Source: Dichetophora obliterata (Eukaryota > Arthropoda > Insecta > Diptera > Sciomyzidae). Taken from it: a DNA stretch of 64,000 bases. The stretch's first letter is position 1. Every line of letters starts with the position of its first letter. Location of the stretch: NCBI GenBank assembly GCA_963920525.1, contig OY986438.1, positions 215,202,896-215,266,895 of the forward strand, written 5' to 3'. Below are positions 11,905 to 22,800 of the stretch, piece after piece. The notes below the pieces were generated by a model. The model saw only the letters and a program-made list of their open reading frames with translations, was not told where the DNA came from and did not search any database. The position numbers and the translations under genes are program-made.

Positions 11905-12203
11905 TAATAATACATTTTACATATCAGCCTTTGGAAGGCTTCTATCGATCAATTGAGCCATTAAATGTTTGAACAAAAATTATCGAGAAATACACCTACG
12001 AGTTTTATACCGACTTCGAATGGCTTATGCTCTTAAGAATCTTTACATTACAATTTTTACTCTCTGAGGTGTGTCATTGTCTTCAGAGAGGTGGCAGCCG
12101 AACAGTAATATTAATTCAGTTGAACTCTGTCTGAACTGTTGTTTGAATTGCGGTTCTTTAGCGTACGTGCCACGCAATCCACCAGTAGGCTACGGACACC
12201 ACT
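11905..12203 (-). mobile_element. tRNA-derived SINE, copy A
   Basis: On the minus strand the head begins at 12203 with GTAGCCTACTGGTGGATTGC, an A-box-like word of a tRNA promoter. The B box is damaged. The body then matches copy B (27665-27979) through CTCAGAGAGTAAAAATTG and the word GACATAAAGC-like region to GATCRATAGAAGC and CTTCCAA, about 300 bases in all. The tail ends in a TTA/TTT-rich run directly against the 5' edge of the endonuclease-RT ORF on the same strand. SINEs of this type are transcribed by RNA polymerase III and mobilised by LINE proteins. Confidence 0.8.
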
Positions 12204-12852
12204 ATGACATTGCAAATTCAGTTCAATATAATATCATCGAACAATTTGCATCTTCCAAAGCACGAAAATGTGTCTTCTACTGAATAGTTTCAAATATCGC
12301 AACATTTAAGACATAACATATCCATATTATTTATCAAATATTACACAAAACTATCCTAATATGGTCGAAAATATTCCATGAAACCAAAATATTTTGTATG
12401 TGTACATGAAAGTAGACCTTAACAATTGCATTTTATGTTAACAAATTCTTCTTCTAACTTTTGTTGTTTTGGGGATATAACGAGTTTTATGTGGTCTTTA
12501 ACGTAACATTTTTTGGAAAAGAGTTTCGAAGTAGATCTGCATTTTTAAAAAACTTAACGAAGAAGCCAATGAAAAAATCTATATTAAAGAACTATATTAA
12601 AAAATAGGGATCATATAAACGACTAAAATCGAAATAATGAAAAAAAAAATGTTCTCTTGCAGTTCTATGAGCCCAAATGTGAGGTCTTTAACGTTACGCT
12701 TTGTTCCTTTTTGTTCCCATTTGAATTTTCTGTCATTTGGATCAGGTGCGCGATACAGGCGAAATGAACATATGCAGTGAAGCGCGACAAAGGCATACTG
12801 CTTCGATATTATATAAGGGCGCATATAGCTGCAATATTGCAGCAGTACTAAA
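12204..12852. other. Anonymous DNA
   Basis: No supported feature. A short phrase AGGTCTTTAACGT recurs near 12492 and 12683, too brief to interpret. Confidence 0.4.
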
Positions 12853-13033
12853 GGCGGATTCACTAACCACCTTCAGCAAGTTTTGCAAGTTTTTTTTATG
12901 TGAAGTTTTTGTGCTTTATCTCTCTCCACACTCAATGAGAGAGTTACAAAAACTTGCTGCACGCTCTTTGACTTGATTAAAATAAGTTCAATTTTTGCAG
13001 AAACTTGCTGAAGGTGATCAGTGAATCCCGCTT
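12853..13033. mobile_element. MITE with ~28-bp terminal inverted repeats
   Basis: The left end GCGGATTCACTAACCACCTT plus CAGCAAGTTT faces a right end whose reverse complement is GCGGGATTCACTGATCACCT plus TCAGCAAGTTT. The element is about 180 bp, with further inner complementarity (AAGTTTTTGTG / TTACAAAAACTTG). It is flanked by CTAAA on the left and TTAAA on the right, a possible short target duplication. It has no coding capacity. Confidence 0.78.
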
Positions 13034-13339
13034 AAAGCATAACGTTCTATTTAGAAATCGTATTTTCCGCTGCATCAATCAATAAATTTATTTAAAACTC
13101 CAATATCTTGCAAATAAAAACTATTTTACTGCGCATTGTCAAAGCATCGCAAGATAGTTCTGTGCATGTGCAGTGCAGAAAAGCAGTAGCGATGCATAGC
13201 ATGCGCAATATTGAGCAACGCCGAACAAACACAAGGTTTTCCGTTGGTATTAAGTTACAACTTGTATTTAATAATACTGTCAGATACGTTTATTGTCTTA
13301 AAAAGTTTGACCTTATAAGTCTACTTGAGCAATCGAGTA

Positions 13340-14271
13340 CAGGGTTGCCCATATTCGAAGCGCCCATTTTATTTTTAAATAAATCAAGGAAACCACAATT
13401 TTTTGTCTGTTCGTTATGAATATCATTTAATTGGGTTCCAGTACATTTTCTTACATTATTTCTTGAATATGATATCTCGTAAATGGTCGCCATTGGCCTC
13501 TACGACATATTGTGCCCGTTTTGCAGCATTTTCGTTGGTTTTCTTCAACATTTCGATGGGAATGGCGGTTATTTCTTGACGGATGTTGGTTTTCAGCTTT
13601 TGTAGAGTCTTTGGCTTGTTGACGTAAACCTTTGATTTCAAATAACCCCACAAAAAGAAGTCTGGAGGCGTTAAATCTGGTGATCTTGGCGGCCAATCGA
13701 AATCACCATTTTTTGACATCAAACGGCCAGGGAACAATTGCTTCAAAAAATCGATTGTAGTGCGGCTTGTGTGTGGTGGCGCGCCGTCTTGTTGAAACCA
13801 GTAGTGCCTGATACGCTTTCGACGAACGATTGGCATGAAAAAATTGTTTATCATATCGCGATAACGCTCCTGATTGACAGTAACTCTGTGGCCATTATCA
13901 TCTTCGAAAAAGAACGGCCCAATGAGCATTTTAGCACAAACGCCGCACCAAACAGTGACTTTTGCATCGTGAAGAGGTACCTCTTGAATCTCTTGTGGAT
14001 TTTCAGTGCCATAAATACGGCAATTTTGTTTGTTTACCGTTCCGTTCAACTGAAAATGAGCTTCATCGCTCATTGAGTTGAGTTTTCACTATTGACTTGT
14101 TTTGTTGAATGTAAATTTCAACAATTTTAGAGCGTTCGCGTGGCGTGTACTGTTCCATTGTAAGCATTTGCTTGGAATGACGCTTCAAACGCGGTATGTC
14201 ATTAGTCGATTTGGCATCACTGCGGAAAGTTACAGTGTTGCCAGATGGGCGCTTCGAATGGGGCTACCCTG
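13340..14271 (-). mobile_element. rosa-like (DD41D) Tc1/mariner transposon, internally deleted
   Basis: The ends are inverted repeats: left CAGGGTTGCCCATATTCGAA then GCGCCCAT (13340-13367), right, reverse-complemented, CAGGGTAGCCCCATTCGAAG then CGCCCAT (14271-14245). Both outer edges abut a TA dinucleotide (13338-13339 and 14272-14273), the target duplication expected of Tc1/mariner elements. The 932-bp length is short for an autonomous member because the transposase has lost its middle. It interrupts a non-LTR C-terminus, so it inserted later. Confidence 0.93.
13456..14158 (-). pseudogene. DD41D mariner-superfamily transposase, N-terminal DNA-binding region deleted
   Basis: The start is MEQYTPRERSKIVEIYIQQN at 14158, followed by about seven more residues of the usual N-terminus. 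A deletion near 14080 then removes the rest of the helix-turn-helix region (about 140 residues by comparison with a typical ~340-residue transposase) and shifts the frame. From 14073 to 13456 the catalytic part is open for 205 codons. The triad is D3 (SDEAHF), D96 (WFQQDG) and D138 (SPDLTPPDFF). There are 41 residues between the second and third Asp, hence DD41D, as in the rosa family. No stop or frameshift occurs in the catalytic part, so the deletion may be fairly recent. The product would lack DNA binding and should not be active. Confidence 0.92.
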
Positions 14272-14899
14272 TACTTGGATGCAATATTTTCAATTATTTG
14301 GATGCTAGAAACTGTATTTTTTTTGCATAACTTGATTTATACACAAACTCCTAATTACTCCAGATCGACCAGAAATATGAACCTTGTAATCCATGTATAT
14401 AATTTTTTGAACTCTAACAGACTCTTTTTTTGTGAACGCTATCAGAATGTGGAATTCGCTACCTTCAAGAATCAAAAGTATCCGAAATAAGCACAGCTTT
14501 AAGCATGCAATATTCCAACTCTTTTCTTGATACTATATTTCTTCTATTTATTATTATTATCTTCTTGATTATTTGATAAAGTTTCTTAAAGGTAATTTAT
14601 ACATAAGTCTAAATTCAATTCAATTATAATTTATTGTTAAAATTTAAGCTTATAAAAAAATTTAATTTCTTGAGTCAATTGCATTTGTTTGTTGATTATA
14701 ACTTAAATTTAAAATTTAAAGTTAAATTTAGTCGTTGCTAACAATTTTTTTTTTAATTTAAAATAATTAATTTAAAATTTTTTGTTTTTAATTAATTTTT
14801 GGGTTTAACATGTTGTTATTCTTAGATTTCTAACTGCATTTAGAAGACTTTGTCTTCTTTTGATGAAAATCAAATAAATAAATAAATAAATAAATAAAA

Positions 14900-17800
14900 T
14901 AGTATATATATGAACGGAGTTTAGCCGATACAGAGCAAAATTATTTTTTTCGGCCAGAGTAAATTTAACAAATTCGGAATTTTCGTATCGTACCCAAATT
15001 AGTTTTGTTTAAATAAAATTAGTGTATTACAATTATTTGGGGCGCCTGATCGAACTCGAACGGGGGCGCCTAAAGCTCTTGGACAGGCGCTGCTTAAGAC
15101 ATAACTAACTTATTGATGTAATTGTGTTCCACGCATAGCGCACTATAAACACACAAAATCTGATTCTTCTAGCATGATTTTAGCTGAAAATATAAAACAA
15201 AAACAAAATGCCCTTTCATATAACTTATACGGCGATTGCAAACTTTGAAGCGAGATCTATCCAATCTTTGAAATCAGACTTAAGCTGTTATTGCTTATCG
15301 GAATGGATTTTATGAGAGACCCTTTTCATATTATTTTAGAAATATGAGGAATCAAATGGTCTTGTAATTTTTTTCGAAATAAGTAAATAATCGGAAACAG
15401 ACCGGCTTAAACAATTCCTTTTTGTAGCTTATGTAGATGAACTACTGGTTTTTCTTAACAATGTGTTAATCAACAATTACAAATAATCTAGACCGTTCCA
15501 AAAGCACGTAAGAAATATATACGAAGCCTTGTATTTCTGCCAGCTGCTGACATCTTTGAAGACAGTCAATACTACATGCCATCACTTCGGCCTTCCTGTT
15601 CTCGTATCTCATTCTCTTTAAAGGTCAGATGCATGCAGCACACACGGTCTCGCCGTTCATGCTTCTCAGGAAAACTACATATTTGCGGTTTTCAACCCTT
15701 TCAATACGATGCTGAACTATGTTCAAATGCGTCAAAATTTGCATTCACATCCACATTATTGTGTCTGTCCGTCCCTTCGTTTGTCTGTCTGTTGGACCGT
15801 TTTGCGTTCTTGCTGTTCGCCTGGGACCATTGCAAGAGCTTGGTTCTTCAATTCTTTGGTCGGTCTGTCGGTCTGTCTGTCTGCCTGTTTGTTCGTGGCT
15901 GGAATGCGGCAAAGATTGTTGCTAACAGTAGATTAAAGCAAAGAAAATCGAATGTAATTGGATTAGTTAGACTCCATTCGACATGCAGAGCAGAGAAGTA
16001 GAGCGAGCAGGCTTACACGATGGTAGGTAAAGTTCTGGCGTTGTGCAGCGACCTCTTTGCATATGGCAACTGCTGGCAATACCGTTACGACTGGCTTACA
16101 ACATCAGCTTGGAACGTGTTAACTTTTGTCTCCGTTTGTAGCATCCTCGCTCTGTTCTAGCTGGGTATATTCAATAAATATTGTCAAAGTTGAGCTGTTG
16201 TGCAGTTTTTTTTTGCTCGAAATGAATTTCATCATTTCTGATGTCGAGATGCTGCCGGAAAAACAAGCCAGTAAGTTTTGCTACTTTTATTCCAAGCAAA
16301 AATCGAGCGCACGTTTTGGTTTAATTTGCAAAGAAGTTGCGATTTACAATAATTGGCAATAAAGTCATAAACAGCAAATAAATGTCAAGCAAAACCACTC
16401 ACATCCATGAGATGAATTATTATTGCGCCATTACGGTAGATCCTTTGAGTCAGATAACGGGTTGAAAATTGCCTCTTCAAATGAATTTGCTATTCTGTGC
16501 GGCTGTTCGGTTGTTTGGTATTTTGTTCCAACCTTCATCTTAGTCGTACTTACCATCATGGACCGCATACTCGAGTAGTTGACTCATGTAGAATTGAGCT
16601 GCATCGAGTCGAGAGTCAATTAGCAGTTAAATTTAATTAATATTTGCTTAAAAGTTGAAACAAAGTTTTAATAGACTTGCGAATGGAATTTATATCTTGA
16701 AAATATCAGGGTGTGTGTGCATGAGTATGTGTATATGAATGTGTTTTTGTTCGCATTTAGGGACATTTGTGTGAGCAGAACCAACCCCAAAAAGATACAG
16801 GCAAGTGCCAGGTTTTTAATAATCACGATTGTAATCGTTAAAATTTTGTAAATAGAATTGCAACTTCTTCAATTGAACCAAGTTTCAGATAAGGCTTAGC
16901 TAAAACTGAGCTGTTAAGCAGCTTTTTATAGCTCATTCTCATAAAATTCAAGCATGTAAGTAGTTTTATAGAAGTGTGAATAATTTCTCAATTTTCGAAA
17001 ATTAATTTCGCACCTGGCAAAAGTGTCCTGGTGGCAGAGCTGTTAAGGATCAACTTCAAAACTTGTGTCCGCCGGTAGCACACATTAAACAAACGGCACA
17101 ATGCTGTCAGCAGCATGTGCGTCTGGCCATAGGTTGTCGTACGAGAGTACATCAACCTCATAACTTCTGATGCGGACTATCGAAGGGAGTGAAACGTCAG
17201 GGATGTGCATAAAAAGCGGCAGCACTTTTCGGAGCAACACCTTGTGGTGACGTTGCAGAGAATAAGTGATTTGACATTTTTTTTTTATCCCACTCACAAG
17301 TGGGTGCGAATGTGGGTGTATGCTTTGGGATTTTTAGCACATCCGGTGCCATGATTAACCGAACGTTATGCAGACAACTTTTCAGTTTTTTTTTGCAATT
17401 TCACCTCATAAAGTGTCGACGAAAGCGGCGTCAGTAGCAGTTGTCTAAATGTTGACAACTCAATTCAATTCGTGAGAAACATCGGGATTGATAAGACGTA
17501 GATAGATCTTGGAACGACTTAAAAACGCTAAGTGTCAATGAGGAATGTGAATAAGATTCGAATAAGTTGACTTTATTGAAAACTGTCATTTGGTTGTGCA
17601 TAGAAGAAGGAGGTAAAACGAACATGAAGAGTGGTTTCGTGACAGTTATTAAGAGCAGGGGAGAGAAGTTCCAAGGGAAACAGAATTATTTAAAAATGTT
17701 TCTATGGATAGGATTTCGAGATATATATTCTTATTTTATTTATATCATTTATTTGAAATTTCAATCTGATGTTTTTGATATAGTTCCATAAGTTTTCTCG

Positions 17801-18670
17801 AGTCATAAATGATTGATTTGATTAAAAAAAAAAATATAAATTTAAAGATAAATATGATTACTTTTAATTAAGTTTCCCACTTTTGCGTATTGGATAATTA
17901 GTTTCGGTGCAATTGAAATAAATATAAAAAAACAATTTTTTGAGTCAAAAGCTAAAAGAAACAATCCTCAAAAAAATATTGAGCATAAAGATGGCTAAAG
18001 ACTAACGAAGTTAAAGATAATTAAGTTAAGGTGCCAAAAGTCGACTTTAACCGGTTTTTAGTTTTTTTTATTTAATTTAGATTAATTTAATATTATTTTA
18101 TCTTAAGCTAGTTTTAAGTCAAATTTTTATATATTTATGGCATACGGGCACATTGTGTCAATATGAAGGAAACATATAAGAATATGTAAAATTGTTAAAA
18201 AAAAAAATAAAATATGATGATTGTGACTATAAAGTTTGTTCTGATATAAAAGTCGTTGGCATGTTGCGTGGATTGCAAGATTGGATATTATTTTATCTTT
18301 AGTTAATTTAAGTCAAGTTTTTATATATTTATGACATATGGCTTGATTTGAATACCTTACTTAATTTTTTAAGTCTTTTTCCATTCTATTTTTGATTGAA
18401 AAAATTATTTTAACTGTCTATATTTCTGTCTATTGCCCCGAAACTACTTAACCAATTCACAAAGTTGGCAAATATGGTTAAAAGTAAATTTAAGTATGTG
18501 AAAATAAATATTTTTTTAACCAAATCAGTAAATTATAACTCGATATATGTAAAAATATATGGAACTACATCCAAAAAAACGGATCAAAATTTCAAAACTT
18601 TGTTAGTGCAGACTTCCAGCAGGCTGTTGGACTACATATAATAACATAAGCATAGAAACTAAAGTAAAAC
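14900..18670. other. Anonymous DNA with TCTG-rich microsatellite
   Basis: No supported gene. TCTG/TTTG-rich tracts at about 15761-15790 and 15861-15888 account for the long Cys- and Leu-rich open frames there. Two related direct copies of about 55 bases lie at 18092-18146 and 18286-18341 (shared words ATATTATTTTATCTT and TTTTTATATATTTATG). Confidence 0.5.
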
Positions 18671-18671
18671 A

Positions 18672-19030
18672 GAAATACAACAACAAATGTGACATTATGA
18701 AATGGAGGAAAAACTGAGAAATTGACGCTTCAAATCTCATCGCCCCGATGGTGCAGTGCGTTAGCGCGCGCTTGCACGGGTATCACAAAGATTTCTGATG
18801 ACGCTTTTAGCAGAGTAGAAATTGCAATCAGATCAGCTAGTGATTTTTTCCTTTTCATATTGAAAAAACTTTGTTGTTGTTGTTGTTTCTTTGGAAAAAT
18901 TCGTTAGAACAATTAATTGTTCTAACTTTGACCTTAAGCTCAATAAACGATTTTAAACTATCAAACAACTAGAATTTGTATTTAAAATCAAGTATGATTT
19001 AAACTATCAAACATTTAGAATTTGTATTTA
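18672..19030 (+). repeat. SINE-like dispersed repeat family 2, copy 1
   Basis: It matches 34972-35287 over about 300 bases, including GAGAAATTGACRCTTMAAAT, a tRNA-like head (CATCGCC..., GGTGCAGTGCG(T/C)TAG), the words TAGTGATTTTTTCCTTTTCA and TTCGTTAGAACAATTAATTG, and a GTT/TTG run. GGTGCAGTGCGTTAGCGCG has the shape of a tRNA A box, but no B box is visible, so a tRNA origin is tentative. The 3' end carries a ~55-base tandem (AACTATCAAAC...TTTGTATTTAAA). Confidence 0.7.
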
Positions 19031-19647
19031 AATCATATAAAGTCAACATAATTTCAAAAATATATATATCGAAATCCTATATCCATAGGAAAAATTGTTA
19101 TTGCGGTTTTCGTGTTCAGAAGACCAAAATCTATAAGAAAAATTTAGTGGCATACCGATCATGAAAATGGTGGCGCATAGTGTTATAAGAACGTCGTTGA
19201 CCGACGTTGTTTTTTTACCTCGGTTTGTTAAATTGTTTGCAAAAACTGACATATAAAATGACGAGATAGATGTATATTATATACTTTATGCCAAGTATAC
19301 ATATTAGTATTACGTTTTTTGATATGCCAGATATGCCATTAGCAGATGTCAGACTAATTGATCTCAGTAAGTCAGTTCAGGGATGGCGCCTTGTACTGTT
19401 TCTTGGCTTAAGTACATCAGCATAGAAATTTCCTAGCTTTCCTAACATAAATCACATAATGCTTATGTTAAATCAATAAATCACCTCATGCATGCTTACA
19501 TTATTTAAATAAGCACGTTATAAGCTTCTTTTATTAAAAATTTTTTTATATGAGTAGAATACATCTCACTTTGGTTTTTATTTGATTTACTATATGTTGT
19601 TACTTATTACGTCCATACTTACATAATAAAATTATGAAATATCTGTG

Positions 19648-19885
19648 GTCACAAGGAATAATGACTAAACTCAAAATATCGTAGAAAAGCGATATGGAAT
19701 TTACTTTATTGCTAATTTTTGGAAGGATGCAGATATCCATTTTTTGCCCAGAATTGATCATCATTTATGTCTGCACATATTTTGTTTGTAACGGTTCATA
19801 TATTTAAAAAAAAATGGGTCGTAGTTCGTGCAATTTAAATATCGTTGTTTACAATACTTTGAGCTTAGTCGTTATTCCTTGTGAC
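19648..19885. mobile_element. MITE with ~32-bp terminal inverted repeats
   Basis: The left end is GTCACAAGGAATAATGACTA then AACTCAAAATAT. The right end, reverse-complemented, is GTCACAAGGAATAACGACTA then AGCTCAAAGTAT, a near-perfect inverted pair. The element is 238 bp with no coding capacity. One terminus of a second copy lies at the very start of the window. Confidence 0.85.
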
Positions 19886-22800
19886 TGATATTAAACTGCG
19901 ACGAAGCTTCGTTTCTGTCGAGTATCCGATTTGACACTTATTGTTATAAAGCACACAGTGGTAAATGTACACATGACATCACCAATTATTTCTTAAGTAC
20001 AACGTAGCTGCGATACATGGCCGCTAAAATACAGATGACGTTTACCTTACACAGTAAGCGACGATGGGAGTATGTTATGATGCATACTCTGCTTATGAAG
20101 ATTGCTTATGATACACAAAATATGAGAGAACAAAAAAAAAATAACAAAATTTCTCTCTATGCCAAAAACACAACGAAAACAAAAAAAAAAACAAACGAAA
20201 TCATATGACGCCACAAATTATTTTCAAAAGAATTTTTACGATTTTTGATAGAATTATTACCTCTATAGCATAATAACATTTTTCGGTATTATTTCTGAAT
20301 TAATAATTAATAAAACCTTATTTATTTTATTTAAAAAGTTTCGTTCTATTTCAAACATAAAGATTAATAATTTTCACACACACACTTTACTGCAAAACTT
20401 CCTCAGAAAGCGCGATGTAGCAACACAGATGGATAAAATCACAATAATATTTTAACAATAAATCGAAACCATCGATCTCAAAACGACAAACAAGATTTTG
20501 TCACATCCCGCTTACAGTTCTGCATTACAATGTCATCACCTTCGAATTTGTACAAGCCGGCGACAATGGTTGCTTGAAGTGTCAGGTTAACTGCTCCTGC
20601 TTCCTAGATTATCATAATAGTTTTGAGCCAGATAATAAAAAGATAACTAAGTCTCAATAAATTTTTGCATTTCTTATAAACTTAATATTTTTATGATGAA
20701 AAAAAAACAAAATTTTTGGTTTAAATGCGCTTTTTATTTACACAAAATGACATTTTTCCAAATAGCGAAATATGTGTGGTTTTTGTACACACCATGGAGT
20801 TTTGAGAATTTTTAATAAGCCAGGTGTGACTGCCAAGTGTGTTAATGTATCACTGTTGCTTGTGCATAGCACAGAGAACACCTGAAGCTATCTGGAATGG
20901 GTGCTTGTTTTCCGTTTTTTTTTTTTTCATATCCCTATTTTTAGCAACACTTTTCCTGGGCGTATTCTGAAAAAACACCGATTTTCACCCGTAAAAAATA
21001 AAGGTAAGCCGCGGAAAGTTAAAAACTGTTATAAAATGTTTAAGTTTAATTTTTAATCCCAATCGTTGGAATCATGCACTTTTTAATACATGTTCTATTA
21101 AAATTTAAACTCTTCAAAATGTTTGAAATTAAGCTTTAGTTTGTTGGTTTTTATTTCTAAATTCGTCGAACTTGTACAATAATTTGCAATTTCAGCAAAA
21201 CGTCAATCGTAATTCTTTTATTCTTTTCTGCATTCGTACTCACAAGTCTACTATCTTTTTTGCTAAAATAGATCTTTGCATTAGAATCGAGCACTAAAAA
21301 CATTTATAGCAAGCTCTGTTCAAGACGCCGGACGACCAAATTTTATCTTTACACCTAAATCTTGGTGTAATTCCGAAACCATTTGTAGTGAATATAGTGT
21401 ATTTTATTTTTATGAACTGTAAAAACCCCTCCAAAACATTGTTCCCGAGGGGTTTCCTTTGAGGGGTAGTCCTTTAAATAGTATTTTAAAAAGACCTCTC
21501 ACCTTTGCCTGCATCTTTGTGTAATGCTGTGGAATCCTGAAAGCTACCAATTGGCCGACCACCAACAAATGTTGTGCAGCTTGCGCACACTTTTGCCGCT
21601 GATAATGTGTTAATTACGCTGCCATGCCAAAAATTATTCTTTTTCAGCTCTCATAATTTTTGTTTTCATTTTACCAGATTCGCTATTTAAATTTTAGTTG
21701 TCTCATTTTGTATTGTTCTTGTGCATCTTGTGACAAAGCAAACCCCCCTTTAGTCTAGCTCATAGTATTTATTTTCAATGATTGCCATCGCTAAAATGTG
21801 CGACCGGCCAGCTCTTGCTAGCTCGACAACGCTTTCAGCTCTGTTCTTTTGTGTGAGTTATCTGCAAAAGCATTACTTCTGTGACTGGTTGTTGCCAAGG
21901 CTGCACGTCCAGCGAGATAGAGTTACGACTTGTTCCGAAACCTTAATGGAGGCAGTCTGTCTGGCTGTAACGCGGCTTTTGTATTAATTAAGCGTTTTTC
22001 TACGCACTCAAGTGAATGTTTTCGATTGTGAAATAAGTTGGAGCTTCTTCAATGGTGGAATGAGTTCACCAAAAACATTGTTGCGCATAAACTAGCTTCA
22101 TATGAAATCATAGACGCTTCCTTGTTCCGCATCAACAACTCGATTTCAAAAGCGATTTCTTACAATGTGATTCCAACTGAAGGCTGTGCCTAGCCAGCCG
22201 ATCCTACTGTTTCTCTTAGGGAATCCTTTAATGTTAATTACTTAGGAATGCAGAGCCTGGTTCTGATATGCGTCAACAAGTCGGAGGCTTTGCCAAAAAA
22301 TAAAAAACATTTAAATTTACAGTCACTTTATGGTCCTCAAACTAAAGGTTATAGGGCGTGCGAAGGCAAGAAACCTTTTTCTTTTATGGAAAATCATTAG
22401 GTTATCTTATCTGGGTATTGAGCTTAATTAAAACTATTTCAACAAGTTCGTTCCATTGACCTGTTCTCTAAAGCAACAATTCTACTCAAGGTCCGCCACC
22501 TAACTCTATCCATGCCATTCAACACTCCTTTCTTATGCATTTTCTTCAAGCATGAAGAATATTTATATCACTATATCAGCCATCACACTAGGCAAGCCCA
22601 ACACAATTCTGAAATCTCTAAATTCTATTGATTGTGTTTAAACACGCATTTTTATCCTCAAAGTCTATCCAAGCTCTGCGTCGTCGTCGTCGTCTTCAGG
22701 CTGATGTCTAAATAATAATGCGATGCGATGACAAAGTGTTATGTCCTTATTTTCCGATCGGATATTGTTTTTAATGCGAAGAAATTGCCTCTGATGGATT

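Larger units (their letters stand above)
13190..14899 (+). pseudogene. 3' end of a second non-LTR retrotransposon, split by a rosa-like insertion
   Basis: Left of the insertion (13190-13339) the plus strand encodes LQLVFNNTVRYVYCLKKFDL then ISLLEQSS. Right of it (from 14274) the reading resumes with LDAIFSIIWMLETVFFLHNL, then IYTQTPNYSRSTRNMNLVIH, then, after a frameshift near 14425, FFVNAIRMWNSLPSRIKSIR and NKHSFKHAIFQLFS before a stop. These are C-terminal blocks of LINE ORF2 proteins, where RSFFVNA-RLWNSLP-I is typical. About 300 bases of AT-rich 3' UTR follow, with a small stem-loop (AGAAGAC TTT GTCTTCT near 14843) just before an (AAAT)n tail at 14871-14899. Removing 13340-14273 joins the coding blocks. 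Confidence 0.82.

Noticed and set aside
15576..16001. 141-codon plus-strand open frame rich in Cys, Leu and Ser
   Set aside because: It spans TCTG/TTTG simple repeats, overlaps two other open frames and has no recognisable domain. Composition explains it.
18722..18800. A genuine tRNA gene at the GGTGCAGTGCGTTAGCGCG word
   Set aside because: No B box or cloverleaf, and the sequence recurs as part of a dispersed repeat at 35041.
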